DNA from: an uncultured Methylotenera sp.
GTDB taxonomy: Bacteria; Pseudomonadota; Gammaproteobacteria; Burkholderiales; Methylophilaceae
Length of the DNA: 40,146 nucleotides
Assembly (NCBI GenBank): GCA_902168195.1
Contig: CABHOJ010000100.1
Span: forward strand, 1-40,146
Reading direction: 5' to 3'
Shown here: one piece after another, positions 28,239 to 38,783 of the stretch
Layout of the letters: every line of letters starts with the position of its first letter
Position numbering within the stretch: position 1 is the first letter of the stretch
Notes under the pieces: model-generated
Told to the model about the DNA's origin: nothing
What the model saw: the letters and a program-made list of their open reading frames with translations, nothing else
Database searches by the model: none
Translations under genes and position numbers: made by a program

Positions 28239-29537
28239 ATGGATATTCGACGTTTATCAACTGCCGACGTAGGGTTCGAGCAAGCGCTCAAGGACCTGCT
28301 GGCCTTCGAAACGGCGCAGGATGACAAGATCGATCAGGTCGTGGCCGATATCCTGCGCGATGTCAAAACCCGCGGCGATGCCGCGGTGCTGGAATACACC
28401 CATCGTTTCGATCGTTTGCAAGCCGCGACCATGGCCGAACTGGAGCTGTCCCAAAAGGAACTCAAGGCAGCGCTCGATAACTTGCCTGCCGAACAGCGTA
28501 AGGCCCTCCGCGAGGCGGCGGACCGCGTGCGTAGCTATCATGAGAAGCAACTCATGTCGTCCTGGACCTATACCGAGGACGACGGCACGTTGCTCGGTCA
28601 GCAAGTGACTTCACTGGACCGCGTCGGCCTCTATGTGCCGGGCGGCAAGGCGGCCTATCCTTCCTCGGTGTTGATGAACGCCATCCCGGCCAAGGTCGCG
28701 GGCGTGCAAGAGCTCATCATGGTGGTACCGACACCTGACGGCGAGAAGAACGCGTTGGTGCTGGCTGCGGCGGCCGTCTGCGGTGTCGATCGCGTATTTT
28801 GTATCGGTGGTGCACAGGCGGTGGGTGCGTTGGCGTACGGTACCCAGACCGTGCCGCAGGTCGACAAGATTGTAGGTCCGGGTAACGCCTACGTCGCAGC
28901 AGCCAAGCGTCGCGTGTTTGGTGTGGTCGGTATCGATATGGTGGCCGGCCCTTCGGAGATCCTGGTGATCTGCGACGGCAAGACCGACCCGGACTGGATC
29001 GCCATGGATCTCTTCTCACAGGCAGAACACGACGAATTGGCACAAGCCATCCTGCTCTCCCCTGATGCTGATTTCCTCGACAAGGTGGCCGCGAGCATTA
29101 ACCGCCAGGTGGAAGAGATGCCCCGCAAGGAGATCATTCGCACCTCGCTTGAAAGTCGAGGCGCTCTGATTCAAGTGCGCGATCTTGAAGAAGCTGCCCG
29201 TCTCTCCAATTACATTGCCCCGGAGCATTTGGAGCTCTCTGTCGACGATCCGCTCGCGTTCAGCAAGAAAATCAAGCATGCCGGCGCCATCTTCATGGGT
29301 CGCGATACCTGCGAATCCCTGGGCGATTACTGTGCAGGACCTAATCACGTGTTGCCGACTTCCCGTACGGCACGATTCTCGTCGCCATTGGGCGTCTATG
29401 ACTTCCAGAAGCGTTCCAGCCTGATCATGGTCTCCGCCGATGGCGCCCAGAAGCTGGGGCGGATCGCCGCCACACTCGCGTATGGCGAAGGTTTGCAAGC
29501 CCACGCGCGCTCCGCTGAATACCGCCTGAAGGACTGA
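28239..29537 (+). CDS. hisD: Histidinol dehydrogenase
   Basis: [51 protein letters not shown]. Confidence 0.97.
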   Translation: MDIRRLSTADVGFEQALKDLLAFETAQDDKIDQVVADILRDVKTRGDAAVLEYTHRFDRLQAATMAELELSQKELKAALDNLPAEQRKALREAADRVRSYHEKQLMSSWTYTEDDGTLLGQQVTSLDRVGLYVPGGKAAYPSSVLMNAIPAKVAGVQELIMVVPTPDGEKNALVLAAAAVCGVDRVFCIGGAQAVGALAYGTQTVPQVDKIVGPGNAYVAAAKRRVFGVVGIDMVAGPSEILVICDGKTDPDWIAMDLFSQAEHDELAQAILLSPDADFLDKVAASINRQVEEMPRKEIIRTSLESRGALIQVRDLEEAARLSNYIAPEHLELSVDDPLAFSKKIKHAGAIFMGRDTCESLGDYCAGPNHVLPTSRTARFSSPLGVYDFQKRSSLIMVSADGAQKLGRIAATLAYGEGLQAHARSAEYRLKD

Positions 29538-29538
29538 C

Positions 29539-30609
29539 GTGAGCAAATACTGGAGCCAGGTCGTGCACCAGCTGACGCCCTATGTCCCGGGCGAGCAGCC
29601 GAAGATCGACAATCTGGTCAAGCTCAACACCAATGAAAACCCCTATGGCCCTAGCCCAAGGGTGCTTGAAGCCTTGGAGCGCGAGGTCGGCGATAGTCTG
29701 CGCCTGTATCCTGATCCGAACGCCGACCAACTGCGCGCGGCCATCGCCGACTTCCATGGGCTGAAACCGCAACAGGTGTTCGTCGGCAACGGCTCGGACG
29801 AAGTGCTCGCGCATGTCTTCCAGGCCTTGCTGAAGCATGACGCACCCTTGCTGTTCCCGGACATCACCTACAGCTTTTACCCGGTCTATGCCGGGTTATA
29901 TGACATTGATTACCTGACCGTGCCGTTGACCCAGGATTTCCAGATCGATATCGACGACTATCTGCGGCCAAACGGCGGCATCATCTTCCCTAACCCTAAT
30001 GCCCCCACAGGGTGCCCATTGGCCCTGTCCGAGATCGAGCGCCTGCTCGAAGCGAATCCCGATAGCGTTGTCGTGGTCGATGAGGCGTATGTAGACTTCG
30101 GTACGGAATCGGCGGTCGGCCTGGTCGATCGCTTCCCCCAGCTTCTGGTCACCCATACCTTATCCAAGGCCCGCTCGCTAGCAGGCTTGCGCGTTGGCTA
30201 TGCCATCGGCCATCCGACGTTGATCGAGGCGTTGGTGCGGGTCAAGGACAGTTTCAATTCCTATCCACTGGATCGCTTCGCGCTCGCCGGCGCGACTGCC
30301 GCGATGAACGATCGCGCCTATTTCGAAGAGACCTGCGGCAAGGTGATCGCGACACGTAGCTGCTTGGTGGAAGCCTTGCGCACGCTCGATTTTCATGTGT
30401 TGCCATCGGCCGCCAACTTCATCTTCGCACGCCATGAGACTGCCGACGGTGCCTGGCTTTCCGCCCAATTGCGCGAACGCGGCATCATCATCCGTCACTT
30501 CAAGCAACCGGCGCGCATCGCGCCGTATCTGCGCATCACCATCGGCACTGATGCCCAATGCCAGCTACTGGTGGAGGCTTTAAAGGATATCCTTGCGTCG
30601 GGTAACTGA
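29539..30609 (+). CDS. hisC: Histidinol-phosphate aminotransferase
   Basis: [18 protein letters not shown]-Lys region [19 protein letters not shown]. Confidence 0.96.
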   Translation: MSKYWSQVVHQLTPYVPGEQPKIDNLVKLNTNENPYGPSPRVLEALEREVGDSLRLYPDPNADQLRAAIADFHGLKPQQVFVGNGSDEVLAHVFQALLKHDAPLLFPDITYSFYPVYAGLYDIDYLTVPLTQDFQIDIDDYLRPNGGIIFPNPNAPTGCPLALSEIERLLEANPDSVVVVDEAYVDFGTESAVGLVDRFPQLLVTHTLSKARSLAGLRVGYAIGHPTLIEALVRVKDSFNSYPLDRFALAGATAAMNDRAYFEETCGKVIATRSCLVEALRTLDFHVLPSAANFIFARHETADGAWLSAQLRERGIIIRHFKQPARIAPYLRITIGTDAQCQLLVEALKDILASGN

Positions 30610-30614
30610 TTGTC

Positions 30615-30720
30615 TAACCGCGGTAAAAGCAGTAAAGTGCGGGCGTGATGGAAGTAAACGTCTGAAAGTTAAAACCAACTTCCACTAAAATGCAGAAAAA
30701 ATGTATGATAACGCGGTTAT
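30615..30720 (+). promoter_or_regulatory. Candidate hps promoter/operator region
   Basis: TAACCGCGGTAA (30615-30626), AAGTT-AAAACC-AACTT inverted repeat (30666-30681), TATGAT -10-like (30704-30709), ATAAC-GCG-GTTAT inverted repeat (30708-30720). Confidence 0.5.
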
Positions 30721-30769
30721 TTACAGCATAACCCTATAACCTTGTAACTGATTGAGTGGAGGATGTATC

Positions 30770-31450
30770 GTGGCACAAACCCAAATGGCATTAGATTCGC
30801 TGGATTTCGACGCAACCGTGGCCCTGGCCGAAAAGGTTGCTCCGCATGTGGACATCCTGGAGATCGGTACTCCATGCATTAAGCACAATGGTATCGAACT
30901 GCTGAAGACCCTGCGCGCCAAGTTCCCTAAGAACAAGATTCTGGTCGACCTGAAGACCATGGACGCTGGTTACTACGAAGCTGAGCCTTTCTACAAGGCC
31001 GGCGCTGACATCTGCACCGTTCTGGGTACCGCTGACCTGGGCACCATCAAGGGTGTGGTCGATGTCGCCAACAAGTACGGCAAGGAAGCACAAGTCGACC
31101 TGATCAACGTAGCCGACAAAGCAGCGCGCACCAAAGAAGCTGCCAAGCTGGGCGCACACATCATCGGCGTGCATACCGGTCTGGACCAACAAGCTGCTGG
31201 CCAAACCCCATTCGCTGACCTGGGTCTGGTCGCTAGCCTGAACACAGGCCTGAAGATCTCTGTGGCTGGTGGTGTCAAGCCAGCGACTGTAGCTCAAGTC
31301 AAAGATGCTGGCGCTGACATCATCGTCGCTGGTGCCGCGATCTATGGCGCCGCTGACCCAGCTGCAGCTGCAGCTGAAATCACCGCGCTGGCACGTGGCG
31401 GTAATTCCGGTGGTGGCGTATTCGGTTGGCTGAAGAAGCTGTTCAGCTAA
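30770..31450 (+). CDS. hps: 3-hexulose-6-phosphate synthase (ribulose monophosphate pathway)
   Basis: VDILEIGTPCIKHNGIELLKTLRAKFPKNKILVDLKTMDAGYYEAEPFYKAGAD; AGGVKPATV; GTG start preceded by GGAGG-type RBS. Confidence 0.93.
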   Translation: MAQTQMALDSLDFDATVALAEKVAPHVDILEIGTPCIKHNGIELLKTLRAKFPKNKILVDLKTMDAGYYEAEPFYKAGADICTVLGTADLGTIKGVVDVANKYGKEAQVDLINVADKAARTKEAAKLGAHIIGVHTGLDQQAAGQTPFADLGLVASLNTGLKISVAGGVKPATVAQVKDAGADIIVAGAAIYGAADPAAAAAEITALARGGNSGGGVFGWLKKLFS

Positions 31451-31474
31451 TTCGTTTTACTCGTCGTACCCTCG

Positions 31475-31514
31475 AACCGCCGCAAGACGATCAAAAGTTT
31501 TGCGGCGGTTTTAG
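31475..31514 (+). terminator. Candidate intrinsic terminator downstream of hps
   Basis: aaccgccgcaa (31475-31485) pairs with ttgcggcggtt (31500-31510), followed by a short T-rich tract. Confidence 0.75.
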
Positions 31515-31547
31515 TTTGTTCTATCAATTAGTAGTAAAATTAAAATT

Positions 31548-32135
31548 ATGCGCACCGCCGAAGTCAGTCGTAACACCTTAGAAACCCAGATTTCCGTTTC
31601 CATCAACCTGGATGGCACAGGCGTATCCAAGCTTTCCAGCGGCCTCGGCTTCCTTGATCACATGATGGATCAGATCGCTCGTCATGGCATGATGGATATC
31701 AGCGTCGAAGCCAAGGGCGATTTGCATATCGATGCGCATCACACGGTTGAGGATATCGGTATCACGCTGGGCCAGGCATTCACCAAGGCGCTTGGTGACA
31801 AAAAGGGCCTGCGTCGTTATGGCCATGCCTATGTGCCGCTGGATGAGGCGCTGTCTCGTGTCGTGCTGGACATCTCCGGCCGACCTGGTCTGGAGTTTGG
31901 TGTCGAATTCACGCGTGCGCGCATCGGTGATTTCGATGTCGACCTGATCCACGAATTTTTCCAGGGCTTCGTCAATCACGCCCTGGTGACTTTGCACATC
32001 GATAACCTGCGTGGGGACAATGCCCACCATCAGGCTGAGACGATCTTCAAGGCGTTCGGTCGTGCCCTGCGTGTAGCGGTCGAGATCGATTCGCGCATGG
32101 CCGGCATCATGCCTTCAACTAAGGGCTCGCTATAG
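31548..32135 (+). CDS. hisB: Imidazoleglycerol-phosphate dehydratase
   Basis: [50 protein letters not shown]. Confidence 0.97.
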   Translation: MRTAEVSRNTLETQISVSINLDGTGVSKLSSGLGFLDHMMDQIARHGMMDISVEAKGDLHIDAHHTVEDIGITLGQAFTKALGDKKGLRRYGHAYVPLDEALSRVVLDISGRPGLEFGVEFTRARIGDFDVDLIHEFFQGFVNHALVTLHIDNLRGDNAHHQAETIFKAFGRALRVAVEIDSRMAGIMPSTKGSL

Positions 32136-32158
32136 TCTTTTCGGTTTTCTGATCGCTC

Positions 32159-32797
32159 ATGATAGATATCGCAGTGGTTGATTACGGCATGGGCAATTTA
32201 CGTTCCGTGTCCAAGGCGCTGGAGCATGTGGCTCCAGAACGCTCCGTGCTGGTCACCAGTGATCCGCACCAGATCGCGGCTGCTGAACGGGTGGTGTTCC
32301 CGGGTCAAGGGGCAATGCCGGACTGCATGCGCGAACTCGAGTCTCGTGGGTTGCGACAGGCCGTGATCGACGCGGCAGCCAGCAAACCGTTCCTGGGGAT
32401 ATGTATCGGGCTGCAATTACTGTTCGAACACAGTGAAGAAGGCGACGCCGCAGGGCTCGGCATCCTGCCGGGCAAAGTGGTTCGTTTCACAGCCAGTGAC
32501 ATGCATGACGCGACGGGCGCCAAACTTAAGGTGCCGCATATGGGGTGGAACGAGGTCTACCAGACGCAAGCACATCCGCTATGGAACAAGATCGACGATG
32601 GTGCGCGTTTCTACTACGTTCACAGCTATTTTGTGGTCCCTGATCAACCTGCGATCGAAGCCGGTTACACCGAATACCCCAAGCGCTTTACCTGTGCGGT
32701 AGCCAAGGATAATATTTTCGCTGTGCAGTTCCACCCTGAGAAGAGCCACCGGGATGGCCTTCAATTATTGTCAAACTTTGTGCAATGGGCGCCTTAG
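32159..32797 (+). CDS. hisH: Imidazole glycerol phosphate synthase, glutaminase subunit
   Basis: DYGMGNLRSV; GICIGLQLLFE; VQFHPEKSHRDGL. Confidence 0.97.
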   Translation: MIDIAVVDYGMGNLRSVSKALEHVAPERSVLVTSDPHQIAAAERVVFPGQGAMPDCMRELESRGLRQAVIDAAASKPFLGICIGLQLLFEHSEEGDAAGLGILPGKVVRFTASDMHDATGAKLKVPHMGWNEVYQTQAHPLWNKIDDGARFYYVHSYFVVPDQPAIEAGYTEYPKRFTCAVAKDNIFAVQFHPEKSHRDGLQLLSNFVQWAP

Positions 32798-32846
32798 CTC
32801 GCACCAAAAACGTTCTTACAAGCCTACTTAACCTACAATAAATACC

Positions 32847-33593
32847 ATGCTGATTATTCCTGCCATCGATCTCAAGGACGGACACTGCGTCCGTCTAAAA
32901 CAAGGCCTGATGGAGGACGCGACAGTGTTCTCCGAGGACCCGGGCGCCATGGCGCGCCACTGGGTGGATCGTGGTGGCAAGCGCTTGCATCTGGTCGACC
33001 TCAACGGTGCATTTGCCGGAAAGCCAGTCAATGAAGGAGCGATCAAGGCCATCGTGGATGCCGTGGGTGGGGAGATTCCGATCCAGTTGGGCGGCGGCAT
33101 CCGTGACCTGGAAACCATCGAGCGCTACCTGGATGACGGTATCAGCTACGTCATCATCGGCACGGCTGCGGTGAAGAGCCCAGGCTTCCTGCACGAAGCC
33201 TGTTACGCCTTCCCCGGACAGATCATGGTCGGCCTTGACGCTAAGGATGGCAAGGTCGCAGTCGATGGCTGGTCGAAACTGACCGGACATGACGTCATCG
33301 ATCTCGCCAAGAAATTCGAAGATTACGGTGTTGAGGCTGTGGTCTATACCGACATCGGACGTGACGGCATGCTCACAGGTGTCAACATCGAAGCGACCGT
33401 CGCGCTGGCGCAGGCGTTGACCATCCCGGTGATCGCTAGCGGCGGTATCACCAATCTGCAAGACGTCGAACGCCTCTGTGCCGTCGAGGCCGAGGGCATC
33501 ATGGGCGCCATCACGGGTCGCGCCATCTACGAGGGGACGCTGGATTTTGCCGCTGCGCAAAAACTGGCCGATGAACTGAATGGCGCTCGCTAA
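32847..33593 (+). CDS. hisA: Phosphoribosylformimino-5-aminoimidazole carboxamide ribotide isomerase
   Basis: [31 protein letters not shown]-type barrel motifs; [13 protein letters not shown]. Confidence 0.97.
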   Translation: MLIIPAIDLKDGHCVRLKQGLMEDATVFSEDPGAMARHWVDRGGKRLHLVDLNGAFAGKPVNEGAIKAIVDAVGGEIPIQLGGGIRDLETIERYLDDGISYVIIGTAAVKSPGFLHEACYAFPGQIMVGLDAKDGKVAVDGWSKLTGHDVIDLAKKFEDYGVEAVVYTDIGRDGMLTGVNIEATVALAQALTIPVIASGGITNLQDVERLCAVEAEGIMGAITGRAIYEGTLDFAAAQKLADELNGAR

Positions 33594-34338
33594 GCGCATC
33601 ATTCCATGTCTGGACGTGACCGATGGTCGCGTCGTCAAGGGCGTCAATTTCCTTGAGTTGCGAGATGCAGGCGATCCCGTCGAGATCGCCAAGCGCTATG
33701 ACGATCAGGGCGCTGACGAGCTGACCTTCCTCGACATCACGGCCAGTTCCGATAACCGTGGCCTGCTACTGGAGATCATCGAGCAAGTCGCTTCACAGGT
33801 ATTCATCCCATTGACCGTCGGCGGTGGCGTGAGGGAGGTCGACGATGTGCGTCGCCTACTCAATGCCGGGGCCGATAAAGTCAGTATCAACACATCAGCC
33901 GTATTGAACCCGCAACTGGTGGCCGATGCGGCCAGTCGTTTCGGCTCACAATGTATCGTCGTCGCCATCGACGCCAAGCAAGTGGGCGACCACTGGGAAG
34001 TCTTCACACATGGCGGCCGCAAGGCGACAGGTATCGACGCCGTGGAATGGGCGCGCAAGATGGTGGCGCTCGGTGCAGGGGAGTTGCTGGTCACCAGCAT
34101 GGATCGTGACGGGACCAAGATCGGCTTCAACTTGCCGCTCAATCGCGCGATCAGCGATGCGGTGGATGTCCCCATCATCGCTTCCGGTGGCGTCGGCAAT
34201 TTGTTGCACCTGGTCGAAGGGGTACAGGAAGGCGGTGCCGATGCGGTGCTGGCGGCCAGTATCTTCCACTATGGGGAGTTCACCGTGCGCCAGGCCAAGG
34301 AATACATGCGCGATCACGGTATCGAGGTCAGGCTATGA
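33580..34338 (+). CDS. hisF: Imidazole glycerol phosphate synthase, cyclase subunit
   Basis: [48 protein letters not shown]. Confidence 0.97.
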   Translation: MALAKRIIPCLDVTDGRVVKGVNFLELRDAGDPVEIAKRYDDQGADELTFLDITASSDNRGLLLEIIEQVASQVFIPLTVGGGVREVDDVRRLLNAGADKVSINTSAVLNPQLVADAASRFGSQCIVVAIDAKQVGDHWEVFTHGGRKATGIDAVEWARKMVALGAGELLVTSMDRDGTKIGFNLPLNRAISDAVDVPIIASGGVGNLLHLVEGVQEGGADAVLAASIFHYGEFTVRQAKEYMRDHGIEVRL

Positions 34339-34736
34339 ATTCCCCAGACCAGCCCGCATGGCTGCATAAGGTCCAGTGGACGGCCGAAGGGCTTGTGCCG
34401 GTGATCGCCCAGGAATATGGTAGCGGCAAGGTGCTGATGTTCGCCTGGATGAACCGGGAGGCGCTGAAGCTTACTGCGGACACCGGCACAGCGGTTTATT
34501 GGTCACGCTCGCGCAACAAGCTCTGGCACAAGGGCGAAGAGTCCGGCCATGTGCAAAAAGTGCATGAGATCCGTCTGGATTGCGATGAAGATGTGCTCTT
34601 GCTGACAGTCGAGCAGGTCGGTGGCATCGCCTGTCATACTGGCCGTCATAACTGCTTTTTCCAGAAGCTGAATCAGGGTGAGTGGGTGACGGATCAACCC
34701 GTGCTCAAAGACCCCAAAGAGATCTATCATGAATGA
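34335..34736 (+). CDS. hisI: Phosphoribosyl-AMP cyclohydrolase
   Basis: [44 protein letters not shown]. Confidence 0.97.
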   Translation: MNSPDQPAWLHKVQWTAEGLVPVIAQEYGSGKVLMFAWMNREALKLTADTGTAVYWSRSRNKLWHKGEESGHVQKVHEIRLDCDEDVLLLTVEQVGGIACHTGRHNCFFQKLNQGEWVTDQPVLKDPKEIYHE

Positions 34737-35046
34737 TGTGTTGACCCGTTTGGCGGAGTTGCTGGAACAGCGTAAAGGCGCAGACCCGCAGTCATCCTAT
34801 GTCGCCAAGCTCTACGCTAAGGGCATGGATGGCATTTTGAAGAAAGTCGGCGAAGAGGCCGCAGAAACGATCATTGCCGCCAAAGACGGCGACCCGCAAA
34901 AGATCGTCTACGAGACGGCCGACCTCTGGTTCCATACCTTGGTCATGCTCGCGCAGGCCGGATTGAGTCCCGATGATGTGCTGAAAGAACTGGCGCGTCG
35001 CGAGGGATTGTCAGGCCTGGATGAGAAAGCTAGCCGCAAGGAGTAA
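34729..35046 (+). CDS. hisE: Phosphoribosyl-ATP pyrophosphatase
   Basis: [46 protein letters not shown]. Confidence 0.96.
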   Translation: MNDVLTRLAELLEQRKGADPQSSYVAKLYAKGMDGILKKVGEEAAETIIAAKDGDPQKIVYETADLWFHTLVMLAQAGLSPDDVLKELARREGLSGLDEKASRKE

Positions 35047-35050
35047 GCCG

Positions 35051-35389
35051 GTGAGTGAAGACTGTATCTTTTGCAAGATTGTCAAAGGCGACATCCCTTC
35101 GAAGAAGGTGTACGAAGACGAGGAACTGATCGCGTTCCACGATATCCGTCCGATCGCCCCAGTGCATTTCATGATCGTGCCCAAGGAGCATGTGGCCGGC
35201 TTGAATGATTGCCGCCCTGAGCATCGCGATCTGCTGGGGAGGATCCTGTTGCTGGCACCGAAGCTGGCAGCGGAGCAGGGGCTGAAGGGATTTCGTACGA
35301 TGATCAATACCGGCCGGGAGGGCGGGCAGGAGGTGTTCCATCTGCATGTCCATGTCTTCGGCGGTGGCAGTACTTTACCTAAAACCTGA
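35051..35389 (+). CDS. HIT-family (histidine triad) nucleotide-binding protein
   Basis: CIFCKIVKGDIPSKKVYED; histidine triad HLHVHVFGG. GTG start after the hisE stop. Confidence 0.95.
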   Translation: MSEDCIFCKIVKGDIPSKKVYEDEELIAFHDIRPIAPVHFMIVPKEHVAGLNDCRPEHRDLLGRILLLAPKLAAEQGLKGFRTMINTGREGGQEVFHLHVHVFGGGSTLPKT

Positions 35390-35414
35390 TTGAGCAAGAC
35401 TCAAGGAGCACCAC

Positions 35415-35630
35415 ATGGGTTCATTTAGCATTTGGCATTGGTTGATCGTTCTGCTGGTGGTCGTCCTGATCTTCGGTACCAAGAAACTGCGCAATATCGG
35501 TAGCGATGTCGGCGGCGCCGTGAAGAACTTCAAAGACGCCATGAAAGAAGAGAAAAGCAGTCCCAAACTGGACGACACTTCTACAAGCCAGACCGTAGAA
35601 GGCGAAGTGACTGAAAAAACCAAGCAGTAA
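35415..35630 (+). CDS. tatA: Sec-independent translocase subunit TatA
   Basis: [42 protein letters not shown]. Confidence 0.96.
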   Translation: MGSFSIWHWLIVLLVVVLIFGTKKLRNIGSDVGGAVKNFKDAMKEEKSSPKLDDTSTSQTVEGEVTEKTKQ

Positions 35631-35639
35631 TCGCCTGCT

Positions 35640-35984
35640 TTGTTTGACGTTGCCTTTTCCGAACTGATCGTCATCGCGATCGTCGCGCTGATCGTCATCG
35701 GGCCTGAACGGTTGCCTAAGGTCGCACGCACCCTGGGTGCACTTGTCGGTCGAATGCAGCGCTATGTCGGGCATGTGAAGGCGGATATCGAGCGTCAGAT
35801 GCAGTTTGAAGACTTGCAGAAGCTGCAGCAAGAGATCAAGCAGGGTGCAAACACCCTGCAAAGCGGCGTACAGCAGACGCAGACCGAGCTGTTCCAAGGA
35901 CAACAGGAGATGCAGCGCAGCCTGAAAGACGGCCTAGCTGATCAGCCGTTGCCCAAGCAGCCGCCCACTGAAGACCCTAAGTGA
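35640..35984 (+). CDS. tatB: Sec-independent translocase subunit TatB
   Basis: MFDVAFSELIVIAIVALIVIGPERLPKVARTLGALVGR; TTG start. Confidence 0.95.
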   Translation: MFDVAFSELIVIAIVALIVIGPERLPKVARTLGALVGRMQRYVGHVKADIERQMQFEDLQKLQQEIKQGANTLQSGVQQTQTELFQGQQEMQRSLKDGLADQPLPKQPPTEDPK

Positions 35985-36718
35985 CCTTGACCCCCACCGA
36001 CACCTTCATCTCCCACCTGATCGAGTTGCGCGACCGCCTGTTGCGCATCGTCGTTGGGCTGCTGGTCGTCTTCGTCGCCCTGTTCCCGTTCGCCAACGAT
36101 ATCTACACCTTGCTAGCGGAGCCCTTGCTGGCTGCATTGCCCAGCGGCGGACAGATGATCGCTACGGCCGTGACCACGCCGTTCTTCATCCCGATGAAAG
36201 TGGCGATGCTGGCGGCTTTTGTCATTTCGCTACCGCACACGCTCTATCAGATGTGGGCCTTTGTCGCTCCCGGCTTGTACGCACACGAGCGCCGCTTCGT
36301 CATACCGTTGGTGTTCTCCAGCACCCTGCTTTTCCTCGCGGGGATGGCGTTCGCTTATTTCCTGGTATTCCCAGTGGTCTTCGGCTTCATCGCTGGCGTG
36401 GCGCCGCAGGGCGTAGCGGTGATGACGGATATCGGCAATTATCTCGATTTCGTCATGACGCTGTTCATGGCGTTCGGACTGGCCTTCGAGGTACCGGTGG
36501 CGGTGGTGCTGCTGGTGCATTTCGGCATGGTCAAGGTGGAGACCTTGCGTGAAGGCCGCTCTTACGTGATCGTAGGGGCCTTCGTACTTGGCGCGATCTT
36601 CACGCCTCCCGACGTGATCTCGCAATTCATGCTGGCGATACCACTCTGGTTGCTCTACGAGCTGGGTATCGTGGTTTCAACATTCCTCAATACCAGAACG
36701 CCCAGGATCGCCGAGTAA
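35981..36718 (+). CDS. tatC: Sec-independent translocase subunit TatC
   Basis: SHLIELRDRLLRIV; YQMWAFVAPGLYAHERR; six TM. Confidence 0.97.
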   Translation: MTLTPTDTFISHLIELRDRLLRIVVGLLVVFVALFPFANDIYTLLAEPLLAALPSGGQMIATAVTTPFFIPMKVAMLAAFVISLPHTLYQMWAFVAPGLYAHERRFVIPLVFSSTLLFLAGMAFAYFLVFPVVFGFIAGVAPQGVAVMTDIGNYLDFVMTLFMAFGLAFEVPVAVVLLVHFGMVKVETLREGRSYVIVGAFVLGAIFTPPDVISQFMLAIPLWLLYELGIVVSTFLNTRTPRIAE

Positions 36719-36727
36719 CCCTGGCGG

Positions 36728-37879
36728 TCACTCAAGTTTTGCAAGTTGCGGTTTCGGACGTTTCCCTATGGTCACCGTGACCTGGATCTCCTGCTGATTG
36801 CGCAGGATCTTCAACGTGGCCTTGCGTTCCGGTTTCAATCCTGAGATCAACGTGAGCATGGTCGAACTGTCGAGCACTTCACGTCCATCGATCTCAAGTA
36901 GGACATCCCCTGGCCGCAACCCGGCACGCTGTGCGGGACTGTTGGGCAGAATGCCTGCGATCAGCGAGCCACTGGTGCGTTTCAGGCGGAACGACTCCGC
37001 CAGTTCAGGCGTGATATCTTGCGCTTCGATCCCGATCCAGCCACGGGTGACGCTACCCTGGCGGATGATCTGCTCCATGATCTGCTTGGCGAGGCTGACG
37101 GGGATCGCAAAGCCGATACCCATGGAGCCGCCGCTGCGGGAATAGATCGCGCTGTTGATGCCGACCAGGTTGCCTTCCGCATCGATCAAGGCCCCTCCTG
37201 AATTACCTGGGTTGATGGGGGCATCGGTCTGGATGAAATTCTCGAAGGTATTGATCCCCAGATGGTTACGTCCCACTGCACTGATGATGCCTTGAGTCAC
37301 GGTCTGGCCCACACCGAAGGGGTTGCCGATGGCCAGCACCACATCACCGACGTTGACTTCTTCTGCGCGTGCCAAGGTGATCGCGGGTAGATCTTTCACA
37401 TCGACCTTGAGCACGGCCAAATCCGTTTCTGGGTCGGTGCCGACGACACGCGCGGGCATGGTTCGACCATCCGCCAAAGCCACTTCGATCTCGTCCGCCG
37501 ATTCGATGACGTGATGGTTGGTCAGGATCAGGCCCTGGCTACTGACGATCACGCCAGAGCCGAGACTGTTCTCGCGCTGCGGTTGGTCCTCGAACTGGTC
37601 GCCGAAGAAGTGTCTGAACAAGGGGTCGTCCATGAACTGCTGATGCGGGTTCGCAGCCGCTTTCTTGCTGGTGAAGATGTTCACGACAGCTGGCATGGCC
37701 TTCTTCGCCGCCTGGCTATAGGAGCCGACGACCGGCCCGGCGCGGCTGGGTTCGGCTTCCTGCACGACAACCGTCTTGTCCTGTCTAGGCAACAGGTTCG
37801 GGTAGAAGGTCTGGGCGACGAACAAGACACCAAGACTGATGGTGACCGTCTGTGCAAAAATGAGCCAAAGTTTACGCAT
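36728..37879 (-). CDS. Membrane-anchored trypsin-like serine protease, single PDZ (DegS/AlgW-like HtrA family)
   Basis: N-terminal TM; triad regions TNHHVIESADEIEV, DLAVLKV, PGNSGGALID; one PDZ (GSLIAGILPNSPAQRAGLRPGDVLLEIDG). Confidence 0.92.
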   Translation of the reverse strand: MRKLWLIFAQTVTISLGVLFVAQTFYPNLLPRQDKTVVVQEAEPSRAGPVVGSYSQAAKKAMPAVVNIFTSKKAAANPHQQFMDDPLFRHFFGDQFEDQPQRENSLGSGVIVSSQGLILTNHHVIESADEIEVALADGRTMPARVVGTDPETDLAVLKVDVKDLPAITLARAEEVNVGDVVLAIGNPFGVGQTVTQGIISAVGRNHLGINTFENFIQTDAPINPGNSGGALIDAEGNLVGINSAIYSRSGGSMGIGFAIPVSLAKQIMEQIIRQGSVTRGWIGIEAQDITPELAESFRLKRTSGSLIAGILPNSPAQRAGLRPGDVLLEIDGREVLDSSTMLTLISGLKPERKATLKILRNQQEIQVTVTIGKRPKPQLAKLE

Positions 37880-37930
37880 GTGGGATAGTGGGATCCGAAT
37901 GGATATGACGGTTCGATATATGGGTGGAAG

Positions 37931-38680
37931 ATGATGAAATTACAAGAGTTAATCGATTATACCGGACAAGTTCTGCAGGTAGAGCGCTTCCGTGATTATT
38001 GTCCCAACGGCCTGCAGGTCGAGGGCAGGCAGTCGATCAGGAAGATCGTGACAGGCGTCACGGCCAGTATGGACTTGCTGAAAGCTGCGCATGCGCAGGG
38101 GGCGGATCTCGTCCTTGTGCATCATGGCTATTTCTGGCGAAACGAGGACCCCACGATCGTGGGCATCAAGCAAAAGCGCATCCGCTTCCTGCTGCGGCAC
38201 GACCTGAATCTCGTCGCCTATCATTTGCCGCTGGATGCCCATCCGGAATTCGGCAACAACGTCCAACTGGGTCGCAGGATGGGTCTCGAGATCCGGCGCT
38301 GGGTAGGCGACCCGGCGATCGTGGCGGTTGCGGAACTCGAGCAGGCGGTGACGTTGGAGGCCTTAGCCCAGCGCATCTCGGAAGCCTTGCATCGTACGCC
38401 CATGGTGATCGGCAAGAGTGACGCCAGCGTCAGGCGTATCGCATGGTGCACAGGGGCGGCGCAATCATCCATGGAACTTGCCATCAGGGAAGGCGTCGAT
38501 GTCTTCGTCAGTGGCGAGATATCAGAGCAGACGGTGCATCTGGCACGGGAGTCGGGAGTGGCCTACATCGCGGCAGGGCATCATGCTACCGAACGCTATG
38601 GGGTGCAGGCGCTGGGTCAGCATCTGGCCGATCGATTCGACCTCGAGCACGTGTTCATCGATATCGATAACCCGGTATAA
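37931..38680 (+). CDS. Nif3-like dinuclear metal centre protein (YbgI family)
   Basis: DYCPNGLQVEGRQSIRKIVTGVTAS; DLVLVHHGYFW; YIAAGHHATERYGVQAL. Confidence 0.92.
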   Translation: MMKLQELIDYTGQVLQVERFRDYCPNGLQVEGRQSIRKIVTGVTASMDLLKAAHAQGADLVLVHHGYFWRNEDPTIVGIKQKRIRFLLRHDLNLVAYHLPLDAHPEFGNNVQLGRRMGLEIRRWVGDPAIVAVAELEQAVTLEALAQRISEALHRTPMVIGKSDASVRRIAWCTGAAQSSMELAIREGVDVFVSGEISEQTVHLARESGVAYIAAGHHATERYGVQALGQHLADRFDLEHVFIDIDNPV

Positions 38681-38685
38681 ATAGC

Positions 38686-38733
38686 GTTTAAGACCAAACA
38701 CCTGTTTAAGTTTTACTGGGGAAAAGGTAAAAT
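38686..38733 (+). promoter_or_regulatory. Candidate petA promoter with 18-bp-period GTTTAAG direct repeat
   Basis: GTTTAAG at 38686-38692 and 38704-38710; second copy overlaps a -35-like TTTAAG placed 17 nt from TAAAAT (38728-38733). Confidence 0.4.
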
Positions 38734-38783
38734 GCCGGGTTTGAATTAATCAACATCAATTGCATCAAATTTAAGGGAATGTG

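Noticed and set aside
30752-30769. TTG start of hps at 30752
   Set aside because: It would translate through the GGAGG ribosome-binding site; GTG at 30770 fits better.
31348-31376. cagctgcagctgcagctg palindromic repeat
   Set aside because: Explained by an Ala-rich codon run (PAAAAAEI) in the hps coding sequence.
32895-33692. 265-aa antisense ORF across hisA/hisF
   Set aside because: Opposite two certain his genes; no recognisable domain.
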